In this document: piece after piece, positions 34,642-43,261 of the stretch | How the letters are laid out: every line of letters starts with the position of its first letter | How positions within the stretch are numbered: position 1 is the first letter of the stretch | Source: Bog-756 sp035531955 | GTDB taxonomy: Bacteria; Actinomycetota; Acidimicrobiia; Acidimicrobiales; RAAP-2 | Assembly (NCBI GenBank): GCA_035531955.1 | Contig: DATKRZ010000039.1 | Coordinates: 1 to 64,000, forward strand | Length of the DNA: 64,000 nt | Reading direction: 5' to 3' | Notes under the pieces: generated by a model | The model's input: the letters and a program-made list of their open reading frames with translations, nothing else | The model's database searches: none | Told to the model about the DNA's origin: nothing | Program-made: the position numbers and the translations under genes

Positions 34642-34989
34642 GTGAGCCGGTCGCGCCGCCCGGCGGCCGAGCGTGCCGCGCTGGAGGCAGCCGAGCATCT
34701 GGAGCGATCGGCCAGATGGAACGGTTTGTGTGCCGGCGACCCCGTGATCGTGGAGGGCCTGCACCTGAGGGGCGCGGTGTGGGAGTTCAGGGCGCACATC
34801 GTCAACAGGCACAACGGCACGGAGTCGGTCGAGGTGGTCGGCGGGCGACCGGGCGACCGGAAGATCCGGTCGTTCGACCCGGAACGGATCTTCGCGGTGA
34901 GCGGGCCCAAGGGCTCCCGGGTGAGCCCGGGCCGGGCCATCGCCGGCCAGCTGTCCCTGGCTGAAGCGCCGCAGCTGCCACTCGGATGA
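34642..34989 (+). CDS. Hypothetical protein
   Basis: A 115-residue protein that I do not recognise. It has a basic helical start (SRSRRPAAERAALEAAEHLERSARW). A compact beta-rich core follows, GDPVIVEGLHLRGAVWEFRAHIVNRHNGTESVEVVGG and RKIRSFDPERIFAVSG, resembling a small SH3-like or KOW-like barrel (inference). GTG at 34642 is a reasonable start; no clear Shine-Dalgarno. Confidence 0.6.
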   Translation: MSRSRRPAAERAALEAAEHLERSARWNGLCAGDPVIVEGLHLRGAVWEFRAHIVNRHNGTESVEVVGGRPGDRKIRSFDPERIFAVSGPKGSRVSPGRAIAGQLSLAEAPQLPLG

Positions 34990-35063
34990 ACGGTCGGGCA
35001 CGGCAACGGTCGGGCACGACATGATCGAATCATCCGGCTCCGCCCGCCGGTAGGGTCACGGCG

Positions 35064-35909
35064 ATGGCGACCGTCACGTTCTTCCATGCCCACCCCGACG
35101 ACGAGTCCATCGCCACCGGCGGCACCATGGCCGGCCTGGCCGATCAGGGCCATCGGGTGGTCCTGGTCACGGCCACCCGGGGAGAGCTCGGAGAGATCCC
35201 AGAGGGCCTTCTCGAACCGGGAGAGACCCTGACCGATCGCCGGACGGGCGAGCTGACCGAGGCCTGTCGGATCCTGGGGGTGGCCAGGCAGGCATTCCTC
35301 GGCTACCTCGATTCCGGAATGGCCGGCGACGCCGCCAACGACCGGACCGGCAGCTTTGCCGGCGCCGACGTGGGCGAGGCGGCCGCGGCATTGGCGACCA
35401 TCCTGGTCGAGGAGGGCTCGGACGTGCTCGTCGTCTATGACGAGCACGGCGGCTATGGCCATCCCGACCACGTCCAGGTGCACCGGGTGGGCATGGAGGC
35501 GGCCGACCGGGCGGCCACCCCGGTGGTGTACATGACGACCATGAACCGCGACTTCTTCCGCACCCTGGGCGCCCTTCTCGAGGGCTCGGACTGGCAGGCC
35601 CCGGAAGGGACGACCGACGGGCTGGAAACGATGGGGGAGCCGGCCAGCCGGCTCACCACGGAGGTGGACGTCACCTCCTGGATCGAAGCCAAACGGGGGG
35701 CCATGCGGGCCCACGCCAGCCAGATCAGCGAGACCAGCTTCTTCCTGGCCATGCCCGACGATGTGTTCTCGACGGTCTGGGGGCACGAGTGGTACATCCG
35801 GGTCCGACCCGAGCCTTCTCCGGGACCGCCGCTCGAGGGTGGGCTCAAGGTCGGTGTCGGACACGGCGCCGGGGAGGCGCCCGTGGCGGCCCGGGGGGCG
35901 CGGAGGTGA
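35064..35909 (+). CDS. PIG-L family deacetylase
   Basis: A 281-residue LmbE/PIG-L-fold zinc hydrolase with FFHAHPDDESIATGGTMAGLADQGHRVVLVTATRGELGE. DEHGGYGHPDHVQVHRVG supplies the remaining metal ligands. It could be a MshB-like deacetylase for mycothiol synthesis or a homologue acting on another N-acetyl sugar; it is not a second Mca because the DLFAGI tail is absent. TAGGGT (35051-35056) ends 7 nt before the ATG, a leaderless arrangement. Confidence 0.88.
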   Translation: MATVTFFHAHPDDESIATGGTMAGLADQGHRVVLVTATRGELGEIPEGLLEPGETLTDRRTGELTEACRILGVARQAFLGYLDSGMAGDAANDRTGSFAGADVGEAAAALATILVEEGSDVLVVYDEHGGYGHPDHVQVHRVGMEAADRAATPVVYMTTMNRDFFRTLGALLEGSDWQAPEGTTDGLETMGEPASRLTTEVDVTSWIEAKRGAMRAHASQISETSFFLAMPDDVFSTVWGHEWYIRVRPEPSPGPPLEGGLKVGVGHGAGEAPVAARGARR

Positions 35910-36076
35910 CCGTCGACCACCGGGTGCTGCGGGTGCACGGCGGGCGGTTGGTGGTGGCCGAGCGGCGCCTCGACCTCGAGACCGAGCTCGATGCGGCCGC
36001 CGCCCAGGGATACCAACTGGTGAGCTCCTTCACGGTCGATGACAACGTGTACCTGGTGCTCAGGCGCACCGGCTGA
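35906..36076 (+). CDS. Small DUF4177-like protein
   Basis: A 56-residue protein. Its pattern of an amphipathic helix followed by AAAQGYQLVSSFTVDDNVYLVLRR resembles the DUF4177 fold (helix, then GWxLV strands); this is by eye. GTG at 35906 overlaps the PIG-L stop by four bases (GTGA), so it is probably coupled. Confidence 0.6.
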   Translation: MTVDHRVLRVHGGRLVVAERRLDLETELDAAAAQGYQLVSSFTVDDNVYLVLRRTG

Positions 36077-36103
36077 ACGTCGGGAGGCCCGCCCCGGGCG
36101 GCT

Positions 36104-37315
36104 TCAGAATTCGGTGAAGGACTGGATGGACACCACCCGGTCGCGACCGGATTCCTTGGCCCGGTAGAGCGCCTGGTCAGCCCGCTCGATCAGCGAGGTG
36201 ATGTCCTCGACCCCGTCCCAGCTGGTGAGACCGGCCGAGAGGGTGACGCCGAACTCGGACGTGGCATCCCTGCCCCCCTCCCTGAGCTTGTCCAGCAGAT
36301 GGTGGCCACCGAGTATGTCGGTATCGGGCATGACCAGAAAGAACTCCTCACCCCCGTACCGCACGACCAGGTCCTGGCGCCGGACGTTGGAGACCATGAG
36401 CGCGGCGATGGCCCGGAGCACCGTGTCGCCGGCTACCGATCCGTGCCGCTCGTTGTACTGCTTGAAGTGATCGAGGTCGATCATGGCCACGCTCAACGGC
36501 GACTCGGAGCGGATGGCGTGGTCCATCTCGATCTGTATGCGCTCGAAGAGTATTCTCCGACCGCCCAGCCCGGTCAGGAGGTCTGTTCGGTCTTCGACCT
36601 CGAGGGCGGCGAGGCAGTTGGCCCGGTTGCTCACCCGCAGGAATGCCGCCGCCAGTGCCTCGGCCGCTTCGATGGCCTGCTGGTCGGCCTGGCGTCCGGG
36701 GGTGCGCCGGACCACCATCAGCAATTCCCCTTCGGGGCAGCGCCCGATCGGAATGGCGCACAACTCCGGGGTCAGGACGGTCGAGTCGGAATCGAGGGCT
36801 CGGGTCAGCTCTGGGCGTCCGGCCAGATCCGGAGCACCGTCCCGCACGCCGGGCCACGCCGCCACGCTGACGAACCCCCCCGGGTTCCCGTTGCGGGCGA
36901 GGACCACCACGTGGTCGGCGGCCATGACGTCCGGTACCAAGGGAAGTCCGTGGCTGAGCGCGCCCTCGATCAGGTCTCCGCCGGCATCATCGGGCCCGAC
37001 CTCGTCCAGGGCGTCGTTCAGGGCCCCCACCGACCGGTGGAAGTCGATGCGCTCGCTCAGGGCGACGACCGCCCGGGTGAGATAGGCGACGGACACCAGC
37101 ACGCAGGCGAGCGCCCCGGCCGGATACCACCAAGAGGTGTGCGGGTCGAACACGATGACGGCAACGATGAGCGGGATGGCCACCGACTCGGCAATGAGCC
37201 CGACGACGAGTCCCTGTCGGACGCCACGCTCAGTGGGTTGGGGGAAGTGGGGCGTCACCTTGGAGTCATCGGCTCCGCCGGCCCACTCCTTTACCGCCGT
37301 GTCCGCCGTTCGCAT
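36104..37315 (-). CDS. Diguanylate cyclase (GGDEF) membrane protein
   Basis: A 403-residue c-di-GMP synthase candidate. Two membrane segments lie around residues 33-80. A GAF-like sensory region follows (SHGLPLVPDVMAADHVVVLARNGN). The GGDEF domain begins at RTDLLTGLGGRRILFERI. The active-site loop is RYGGEEFFLVMPD, and an inhibitory-site RxxD (RRQD) lies five residues before GGEEF, so product feedback is likely. No EAL domain is fused and no phosphodiesterase is adjacent. Confidence 0.93.
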   Translation of the reverse strand: MRTADTAVKEWAGGADDSKVTPHFPQPTERGVRQGLVVGLIAESVAIPLIVAVIVFDPHTSWWYPAGALACVLVSVAYLTRAVVALSERIDFHRSVGALNDALDEVGPDDAGGDLIEGALSHGLPLVPDVMAADHVVVLARNGNPGGFVSVAAWPGVRDGAPDLAGRPELTRALDSDSTVLTPELCAIPIGRCPEGELLMVVRRTPGRQADQQAIEAAEALAAAFLRVSNRANCLAALEVEDRTDLLTGLGGRRILFERIQIEMDHAIRSESPLSVAMIDLDHFKQYNERHGSVAGDTVLRAIAALMVSNVRRQDLVVRYGGEEFFLVMPDTDILGGHHLLDKLREGGRDATSEFGVTLSAGLTSWDGVEDITSLIERADQALYRAKESGRDRVVSIQSFTEF

Positions 37316-37401
37316 GCCGCTCTCCGAAGACCCACCGGCGACCCATCCGTGCCTGGGCCGACCTCCGGGCGGATCCGACGGTCGTTGGGCATACTGGACC
37401 G

Positions 37402-38217
37402 ATGGCGACCTTCTCGGTCGAAGGCATCCGGCTGACCCGGGTGCCGTACTTCGACGTCACCCTCGACCCCGACATCATCGGCTTCACCGCGGCCCGGGCA
37501 GCCGGGGTGCCCTGGGGAGTGCCTGACTGGGCCACTCCTGAGGGACGGGTATTGGTGGGCCAGGCCGTCTGGGTCATCGAGTCCGACGCCCAGACCGTGG
37601 TGGTCGATCCATGCGGCGCGGCCGATGCCTTCCTCCGGTCGGGACCCGAGGCGATCGGGCATCAGACGGCCGTGGCCGATGCGCTGTCGACCGCCGGCTT
37701 CCCGGTCGGAACGGTCGACTCGGTCGTACTGAGCCACCTCGACGGCATCGGAATGGCCGCCGCGGTCGACGGCGATGGGGCGTGGAGGCCATTCTTCCCC
37801 AATGCCAGGGTGGTGATGAGCCACGACGAGCTGACCCATGTCGCCGCGGAGCCGGCGACCGGCGGCTCCGCCCCTCTTCGCTGCCTCATCGACCAGGGGG
37901 TGGTCGAGGGGGTGGATCCGCCGCGTGACGTGGCCCCGGGGGTGACCCTCGAGCTCACCGGTGGGCACTCACCGGGCCACTGTGTCGTTCGGGTCGGGGA
38001 GGGCGCGGTGCTCGTCGGCCACCTGGCCATCAATCCGCTCCAGGCCGGTGCCGGGGTCATCCGTGGCCAGCACCGGGACGACGATGCGGCCCATTCGGCC
38101 CTGGAGGGGGAGTTGGCGTGGGCATCCGAACGGGGTGCCCTGGTGATCGGACCCCTGTGGCCGGTACCGGGCGCCGGCAGGGTCACCGGGCCGCCCTGGG
38201 TGGTCAGCGCGGCCTGA
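37402..38217 (+). CDS. Metallo-beta-lactamase-fold protein with degenerate metal motif
   Basis: A 271-residue MBL-fold protein: AVWVIESDAQTVVVDPCGAADAFL opens the fold, and LTGGHSPGHCVVRVGEGAVLVGHL is the later ligand strand. The usual HxHxDH motif is replaced by SHLDGIGM, with residues missing between His and Asp, so the dinuclear metal site is probably incomplete. It may bind one metal or act without hydrolysis. CATACT lies 6 nt before the ATG. It converges on the amidohydrolase with a 5-bp gap. Confidence 0.82.
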   Translation: MATFSVEGIRLTRVPYFDVTLDPDIIGFTAARAAGVPWGVPDWATPEGRVLVGQAVWVIESDAQTVVVDPCGAADAFLRSGPEAIGHQTAVADALSTAGFPVGTVDSVVLSHLDGIGMAAAVDGDGAWRPFFPNARVVMSHDELTHVAAEPATGGSAPLRCLIDQGVVEGVDPPRDVAPGVTLELTGGHSPGHCVVRVGEGAVLVGHLAINPLQAGAGVIRGQHRDDDAAHSALEGELAWASERGALVIGPLWPVPGAGRVTGPPWVVSAA

Positions 38218-38222
38218 ACTGG

Positions 38223-39494
38223 TCAGTCGCCCACCGGCACCTCGAGGGCTTCCTTCCCGGTCAGCCAGGGACGGCCGGCGGCGGCCAGGTCGGCCCACTT
38301 GTCGTGACCGTTCCCGGTCTGGCCCAGTTCCGCCGGGGTGGGCCCGAATTGCGCGGCGAGCGGCAGCAGGGCCTCCATGTCGAAGTGATAGCACTCGGCG
38401 GCGTTCGAGCCGAGAATCTGCTGGGTCTCGTCCACCGGGATGTCGGAGAAGGCGTTGTTGAGCCACTCCCTGGTGTGGGGCCAGGTCCCCTCGGGGTGCG
38501 GGAAGTCATTGCCCCACATGATGTTTCCGATGCCGATCTCGTAGCGCCGGGCCAGCTCGCGGCGCCGGGTGTTCGATGCGCCGATGAAGCAATTCCGGTC
38601 GAAGTACTCGCTCGGTCGCATGGAGAGCGGCTCGGTCAGCTTCTTCCCGAGCTTCTTCGCCGCGTGCTCCCGGTCGTAGACGATGTCCGAGGTCCACAGG
38701 AGGTCCGGCGCCCAGAAGGCGCCGCACTCGGTGGTCACGAAGATGAGATCCGGGAACCGCTCGAAGGTCCCGGACCACAGGAGGAACCACAACGGCCTGG
38801 TCGACCACCACCGGACCTCGGCAACGTAGATGCCCACGTTGTTGCCGTACGACGCCCGGTCGGCGGCGCCCGAGTGGACATGGACCGGCATCTGGAGGTC
38901 GGCGCACGCGGCCCAGACCGGGTCGTACCTGGCATCGTGGTACGGCTCGTACGGCTGCCACATGGAGGGAATGAGGATTCCGCCCCGGAGGCCCGACTCC
39001 CGGGCCCGGGTGATCTCATCCACCGCCGCGGCGACATCGAAGATGGGCACGATGGCCACACCGGCGCGACGATGTGGGCTCGCACTGCACAGCTCGGCCA
39101 GCCAACGGTTGTGCGCCCGGGCCCCGGCCATCAGGAGATCGATGGGCACCTCGGCCGTGGCCGCCAGACCGGCTCCGAACGGTGCCGAGGCTCCGCCGGT
39201 GACCGCGTCGGCATCGGGGAAGATGACCTCGCCGGCCACGCCGTCGGCGTCGAGCTCCTGATCGCGGCGACGGGCGTCCCAGCCCCCGAGAAGGCCCTCG
39301 GCGTTGTCGTGCTCCCACTCCTCGGCGAACTCCTCGTTCCGCAGGCCCTGCTCGACCAGTTCGGACTCCATTGCTGCGCGCCCGGCCAGGTACTCGTCGA
39401 AGGTCTCCCGGTAGTCCGGGTCCAACCACTCGCGGTATTGCTGATTGGGTAGTCCGGCATGGCAGTCGGCGGAGATCACCAGGTAGTTGTCCAT
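38223..39494 (-). CDS. Amidohydrolase family protein (Amidohydro_2)
   Basis: A 423-residue TIM-barrel amidohydrolase of the type that includes non-oxidative decarboxylases and hydrolases acting on ring compounds. The first metal motif is ISADCHAG (DxH). MPVHVHSGAAD supplies a further His, and IMWGNDFPHPEGTWPHT the conserved Asp. It is the last of four genes transcribed leftward from near 42466. Its paralogue is the first gene of the cluster. The ATG at 39494 begins MDNYLVISADCHAG, which fits the family. Confidence 0.92.
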   Translation of the reverse strand: MDNYLVISADCHAGLPNQQYREWLDPDYRETFDEYLAGRAAMESELVEQGLRNEEFAEEWEHDNAEGLLGGWDARRRDQELDADGVAGEVIFPDADAVTGGASAPFGAGLAATAEVPIDLLMAGARAHNRWLAELCSASPHRRAGVAIVPIFDVAAAVDEITRARESGLRGGILIPSMWQPYEPYHDARYDPVWAACADLQMPVHVHSGAADRASYGNNVGIYVAEVRWWSTRPLWFLLWSGTFERFPDLIFVTTECGAFWAPDLLWTSDIVYDREHAAKKLGKKLTEPLSMRPSEYFDRNCFIGASNTRRRELARRYEIGIGNIMWGNDFPHPEGTWPHTREWLNNAFSDIPVDETQQILGSNAAECYHFDMEALLPLAAQFGPTPAELGQTGNGHDKWADLAAAGRPWLTGKEALEVPVGD

Positions 39495-39523
39495 GGGGGG
39501 GCCGTCCTCTCTCGGTCGGGTGG

Positions 39524-40405
39524 TCACCCTGGGACCTCCCGCAGGTACGTTGGATTGGATCGCTCGAGCATCGAGGCCGCCCGCGCCTGGATCTGGAGGT
39601 CGGTCGCAGGGCTTGGCGCCAGGATCCAGAAGTCGCCGGCCCGTACCGCGGTCACGACCTGGTCGGCCACCTCTGCGGGCTCGGTGTAGTTGACGGCGAT
39701 GCCGGCCGCCGACATCTGGGCCTCGATGTCCTCGATGGTCGGGTACGGGGTTCTCCTCGGTCGCTTCTTGGCCAATGCCGGTGGCCGCACCCGCCAGGAG
39801 CTGAAGATCCCGGTGCGCAGCATGTGGGGGCCCGGGAAGAGGACCGATGCGCCGATCCGCGAACCCACATCCTGGAGCTGGGCGTAGAGGCACTCGGTCA
39901 GGGTCACGACCGCCGCTTTGGTCACCGCGTACTGGGGCGTGCTCCGCAGGGGCGAGACGCCGCCGTTGCCCGAGGAGGTGTTGACGATGTGGCCCTCGTC
40001 ACCGCCGGCGACCATCGCCGGGACGAAGGCGTTGATGCCGTGGATGATGCCGTAGACGTTCACGTTGAAGGCCCACCGCCAGTCGTTGAGCTCGTGCTCC
40101 CAGAGCGCCCCCTCCGCCCCGGCGCCGATGCCGGCGTTGTTACACAGGAGGTGGACGGCACCGTGCCGGCCCAGCGCGGCGTCGCGCAGTGCTTCCACCG
40201 AGCCATAGTCGGCGACATCGCAGACCACCCCGGTCACGTCCATGCCCGATGTCCGCATTTCGTCGGCAGCGGCGTTCAGCGCCTCCGACTCGACGTCAGC
40301 CAGGACGACCTTCATACCCTCGCGGGCGAAGCGCTCTCCCATGGCCCGGCCGATGCCGCCGGCCCCGCCGGTGACCACCGCGACCCGGCCGGCGAGCTCT
40401 CTCAT
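39524..40405 (-). CDS. Short-chain dehydrogenase/reductase
   Basis: A 293-residue classical SDR: nucleotide loop VVTGGAGGIGRAMG, NNAGIG, catalytic Ser in IVNTSSGNGG and YAVTK (YxxxK). Cofactor preference cannot be fixed; an Asp after the second strand (VVLADVES) favours NAD over NADP. The ATG shares one base with the upstream stop (TGATG), so it is coupled to the acetoacetate-decarboxylase-like gene. It probably oxidises or reduces a hydroxy/keto intermediate of the cluster's pathway. Confidence 0.92.
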   Translation of the reverse strand: MRELAGRVAVVTGGAGGIGRAMGERFAREGMKVVLADVESEALNAAADEMRTSGMDVTGVVCDVADYGSVEALRDAALGRHGAVHLLCNNAGIGAGAEGALWEHELNDWRWAFNVNVYGIIHGINAFVPAMVAGGDEGHIVNTSSGNGGVSPLRSTPQYAVTKAAVVTLTECLYAQLQDVGSRIGASVLFPGPHMLRTGIFSSWRVRPPALAKKRPRRTPYPTIEDIEAQMSAAGIAVNYTEPAEVADQVVTAVRAGDFWILAPSPATDLQIQARAASMLERSNPTYLREVPG

Positions 40406-41184
40406 CACTCCTTTCCGACCGGCGAGAGGTCGTCGTAGCGCTGATGGACGTAAGGGCGGATCCACTCGCCCGGCACGGTGCCGTGGATCTCGCCCCGTTG
40501 AATGCTGCTGCGCTCGGCCAGTGTGATGCCGAGGAGCTCGCGCACGGGAAGATCGGACACCGGGTCGAACCGGGACTCGCGCAGGATCACCTCCCCGGTG
40601 ACCTCCTCGATCCTCCGGGTCTGCTCGGTGCGGTGGCAATAGACCAGGGCCGGGTCGCTGTCGAATCCCTTGCCGTCTGGAGAGGGGAGGAACTTGAAAT
40701 AGAAGTCGGTTCGTGTCTCGGTGTCCGGAGGATCGAGCTCACGAACGACCCGGCCGTTGATGGCGACGATCTCGGTTCCCATCCGGGCGAAGGTGCCTTC
40801 CACACGGTCTCCGTCTCGGTGGAGCTCGACGGCCCCGAGTTTCTTCGGCTCGCCGAAGGTCTCCCGGCCACCGATGACCGACTGCTCGGTGGTCATCGGC
40901 ATGAGGAGGGCATAGAAGCCTTCGGTTCCCTCGTGACGGGCACGCACGGAAAAACTCCCGGCGCCGAACGTCGGATAGCCGGCGATGTCGACGGTGGCCA
41001 CCGTGACCTTGACCATCGGCTCGGCCCCCGGTTCGATGGGAGGGGGCAGGACGGCGGCGATGACCTCGGGGTCGGTGAGATAGGTGGCGACCAGGGTGGT
41101 GGCCCACACGTCGACCGAGGTCGCCTCGACCTCCCGGTTGCGCAGTTGCGCTTCGGATCGTGCTCCGTAGCCGACGTTGCTCAT
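40405..41184 (-). CDS. Acetoacetate decarboxylase-superfamily protein
   Basis: A 259-residue ADC-fold protein. The segment RETFGEPKKLGAVELHRDGDRV corresponds to the acetoacetate decarboxylase active-site region, with the Schiff-base lysine in PKKL. EVILRESRFDPVSDLPVRELLGI is a conserved C-terminal part. The family includes enzymes acting on other beta-keto acids, so the substrate is open. An AAGGAG site lies 4 nt before the ATG. Confidence 0.9.
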   Translation of the reverse strand: MSNVGYGARSEAQLRNREVEATSVDVWATTLVATYLTDPEVIAAVLPPPIEPGAEPMVKVTVATVDIAGYPTFGAGSFSVRARHEGTEGFYALLMPMTTEQSVIGGRETFGEPKKLGAVELHRDGDRVEGTFARMGTEIVAINGRVVRELDPPDTETRTDFYFKFLPSPDGKGFDSDPALVYCHRTEQTRRIEEVTGEVILRESRFDPVSDLPVRELLGITLAERSSIQRGEIHGTVPGEWIRPYVHQRYDDLSPVGKE

Positions 41185-41224
41185 GGCGCTCCTTGTGAAT
41201 GTTCGGGGTGATGGATGAACGCGG

Positions 41225-42466
41225 TCAGGTGGCGATTCCGGCGAAAGCCGGGCAGCGCCCGGCCCCGGGAGGAATCTCCTCTGCCTTCAGCGGTTGGGCG
41301 ATCTCCTCGTGGGTCGGACCCACCCGGGTGGCGACATCGGCCAGGCCGTCGATGTCGAAGCCGAAGAGTCGGGCCGCGTTCCCCCCCAGCATCTGTTGGA
41401 CCTCGCCCGGATCGATGCCGGCAAAGGAGAGCCGCAGTGCCTCGGTGCTGAACGGGTAGCTCGACTCCCGGTGTGGGTAGTCGCTGCCCCACATGATCTT
41501 GTCCACGCCGACCGAATCCCGCATGGCCGCCTCGGCCGGACGCATGAAGCTCGAGCCGACATGGCACTGCCTGGCCCAGTACTCGCTCGGTGGCATCGAG
41601 AGCCCGGACACGACCGCCTCCCCCCACTCGCGCTCTTGGGAACCGGTCGCCGTCCCCATCCGGGTGAAGAAGAAGTCGAGCGTGCGGAGGGTCTCGGGGA
41701 TCCAGGCCGTGCCCTGTTCGGTGAAGACGAATTGGAGATCGGGATGCCGCTCGAGCACCCCGGCGAAGATCAGGTGCCAGAGGGAACGGTGGGCCCACCA
41801 GGTGACCTCGAGCATGAACATGACCTTCTCGATGTCCTGGTCGCCGAGCGGTGGCACGGCACTGCCACTGTGATGGTTTATGGGGAGGCCGGCGACCTCG
41901 CAGGCACGCCACAACGGGTCGTAGACCCTCGAGTAGAGCGGTTCGAGTCCCGACCCGGGCGGGGCGCCGGGCAACAGCACCCCGGCGGTCATGCCGGCCT
42001 CGGCCGCCCATTCGACTTCGGCAACCGCTTCGGCCACGTCGTGCAGCATGATCTGGACGATGCCCAGCCGTCGCCCCGGCACCAGTGCGCAGAAGTCGGC
42101 CAGCCACCGGTTGTGGGCGCGCAGCCCGGCCCAGCGAAGTCGGAGGTCCCCCTCGCTCGCCCCCGGGGTCTGCACCTTCAGCGAGGGTTCGGGATAGAAG
42201 GGGGGGATCGTGTTGGGGAAGATCACCTCGGCGGCGATCCCGTCCGCCTCGAGGTCGGCCAGACGCCGACCGGAGTCCCAGTTCTGGTTGGCATCCTCAC
42301 CCATGAGATCGTCGAACGGGATCCGGTAAGTCGCCGCCCAGTCGTCGAACTGGGGATACAGCTTGCTCGGGAGATAGTCGCGGTAGTCAACGAGATCGCC
42401 TCCCGCGTGGCAGTCGGCGGAGATGATCGTGTAGTGCCCGCCGCTCGGGACGGCCCTCGCTGAAAT
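41225..42466 (-). CDS. Amidohydrolase family protein (Amidohydro_2); no canonical start codon
   Basis: A paralogue of the 38223 gene. The frame contains HYTIISADCHAGGDLVDYRDYL (DxH metal motif), GLPINHHSGSAV and IMWGSDYPHRESSYPF. The first in-frame ATG/GTG/TTG is ATG 42304, 54 codons inside, after the metal motif. Upstream, the coding sequence continues without a stop to an ATT at 42466-42464. A GGGAGG site (42480-42475) lies 8 nt before it, so ATT may be the initiation codon. Otherwise the gene has lost its start or the sequence has an error. It is the first gene of the leftward cluster. The first canonical start would give 359 residues without DxH. Confidence 0.85.
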   Translation of the reverse strand: MSARAVPSGGHYTIISADCHAGGDLVDYRDYLPSKLYPQFDDWAATYRIPFDDLMGEDANQNWDSGRRLADLEADGIAAEVIFPNTIPPFYPEPSLKVQTPGASEGDLRLRWAGLRAHNRWLADFCALVPGRRLGIVQIMLHDVAEAVAEVEWAAEAGMTAGVLLPGAPPGSGLEPLYSRVYDPLWRACEVAGLPINHHSGSAVPPLGDQDIEKVMFMLEVTWWAHRSLWHLIFAGVLERHPDLQFVFTEQGTAWIPETLRTLDFFFTRMGTATGSQEREWGEAVVSGLSMPPSEYWARQCHVGSSFMRPAEAAMRDSVGVDKIMWGSDYPHRESSYPFSTEALRLSFAGIDPGEVQQMLGGNAARLFGFDIDGLADVATRVGPTHEEIAQPLKAEEIPPGAGRCPAFAGIAT

Positions 42467-42559
42467 GGGTCTTGCCTCCCTTGCCGTGTCCCGGGCCCGT
42501 CGCCCGTGTCCCGTACCCCCGGATCCGGAGCGGCGTGCACGGCTCGTGGTGATCGCTCC

Positions 42560-42574
42560 TGTAACATCGTTACA
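42560..42574. promoter_or_regulatory. 15-bp palindrome, probable TetR operator
   Basis: TGTAAC-ATC-GTTACA is a perfect inverted repeat with a 3-bp centre. It overlaps the candidate -10 hexamer (TAACAT, 42562-42567) and the A of the tetR start codon at 42574. It lies 94 bp upstream of the divergent amidohydrolase start, a position suited to control of both directions. Confidence 0.8.
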
Positions 42575-43227
42575 TGACGACCCGGGCAGGTCAAGCAGCA
42601 GGGGGGCGCCAGTCGGGTGGCGGGCTCTCCCGGGAGCAGGTCCTCGATGCCGCCATGCAGATCCTCGAGACCGACGGGATCGACCGGCTCACGATCCGGG
42701 GGTTGTCGGGGAAGCTGGGGGTGGCGGCCACCGCCATCTACTGGCACGTGGGAGACAAGCAGGCACTGCTCGACGGCCTCGCCGAACGGGTCATAGCCCA
42801 GTTGGGTGACGTGACGGCCCGCGGTCGGGACCCGGTGGCCCGGATCAGCTCGGTGGCCCGCTCCCTCCGCGTGACCCTTCTCCAGCGCACCGAACTGGTG
42901 GCGCTGGTCCATCGCCAAGGCCGCACCGCCGCCCTGTTCCAACCGGCCCGTCGGGTGCTGGTCAACGAACTGACGGCTGCCGGCGTCGCCGGGGCCGACG
43001 CGGCGTTGGGAGTGCAGGCCGTGCTCAATCTGGTCGTCGGCTCGGTGCTGCTGGATCGTCAGGTCGAGCGCCAACCCGTCCAGCGCCAGACTCCCGAGGA
43101 GCTCTGGTCGAGCGCTGACGTCGTCGACGCACCCGCGCTCCTCGAACACCTCTCACACCCGATCGACGAGGAGGAGCTGTTCGACTACACCTTGGCCGTC
43201 GTGGTCGGCGCCATCGTGCAGCCGTGA
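42574..43227 (+). CDS. TetR-family transcriptional regulator
   Basis: A 217-residue TetR repressor: helix-turn-helix in the first 70 residues (REQVLDAAMQILETDGIDRLTIRGLSGKLGVAATAIYWHVGDKQALLDGL) and a TetR_C-like ligand domain after it. It is divergent from the amidohydrolase cluster and its start lies in a palindrome, so it probably represses itself and the cluster and is released by a pathway substrate (inference). There is no Shine-Dalgarno; the -10-like TAACAT is 6 nt before the ATG, so the mRNA is probably leaderless. Confidence 0.9.
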   Translation: MTTRAGQAAGGRQSGGGLSREQVLDAAMQILETDGIDRLTIRGLSGKLGVAATAIYWHVGDKQALLDGLAERVIAQLGDVTARGRDPVARISSVARSLRVTLLQRTELVALVHRQGRTAALFQPARRVLVNELTAAGVAGADAALGVQAVLNLVVGSVLLDRQVERQPVQRQTPEELWSSADVVDAPALLEHLSHPIDEEELFDYTLAVVVGAIVQP

Positions 43228-43261
43228 CGGTCCAGGCGTGACGGTCCAGGCGTGACGGTCC
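43223..43261. repeat. 14-bp tandem repeat at the tetR stop codon
   Basis: Two full and one partial copy of CGTGACGGTCCAGG. The first copy includes the tetR TGA stop, so the stop codon context is duplicated. Confidence 0.75.
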
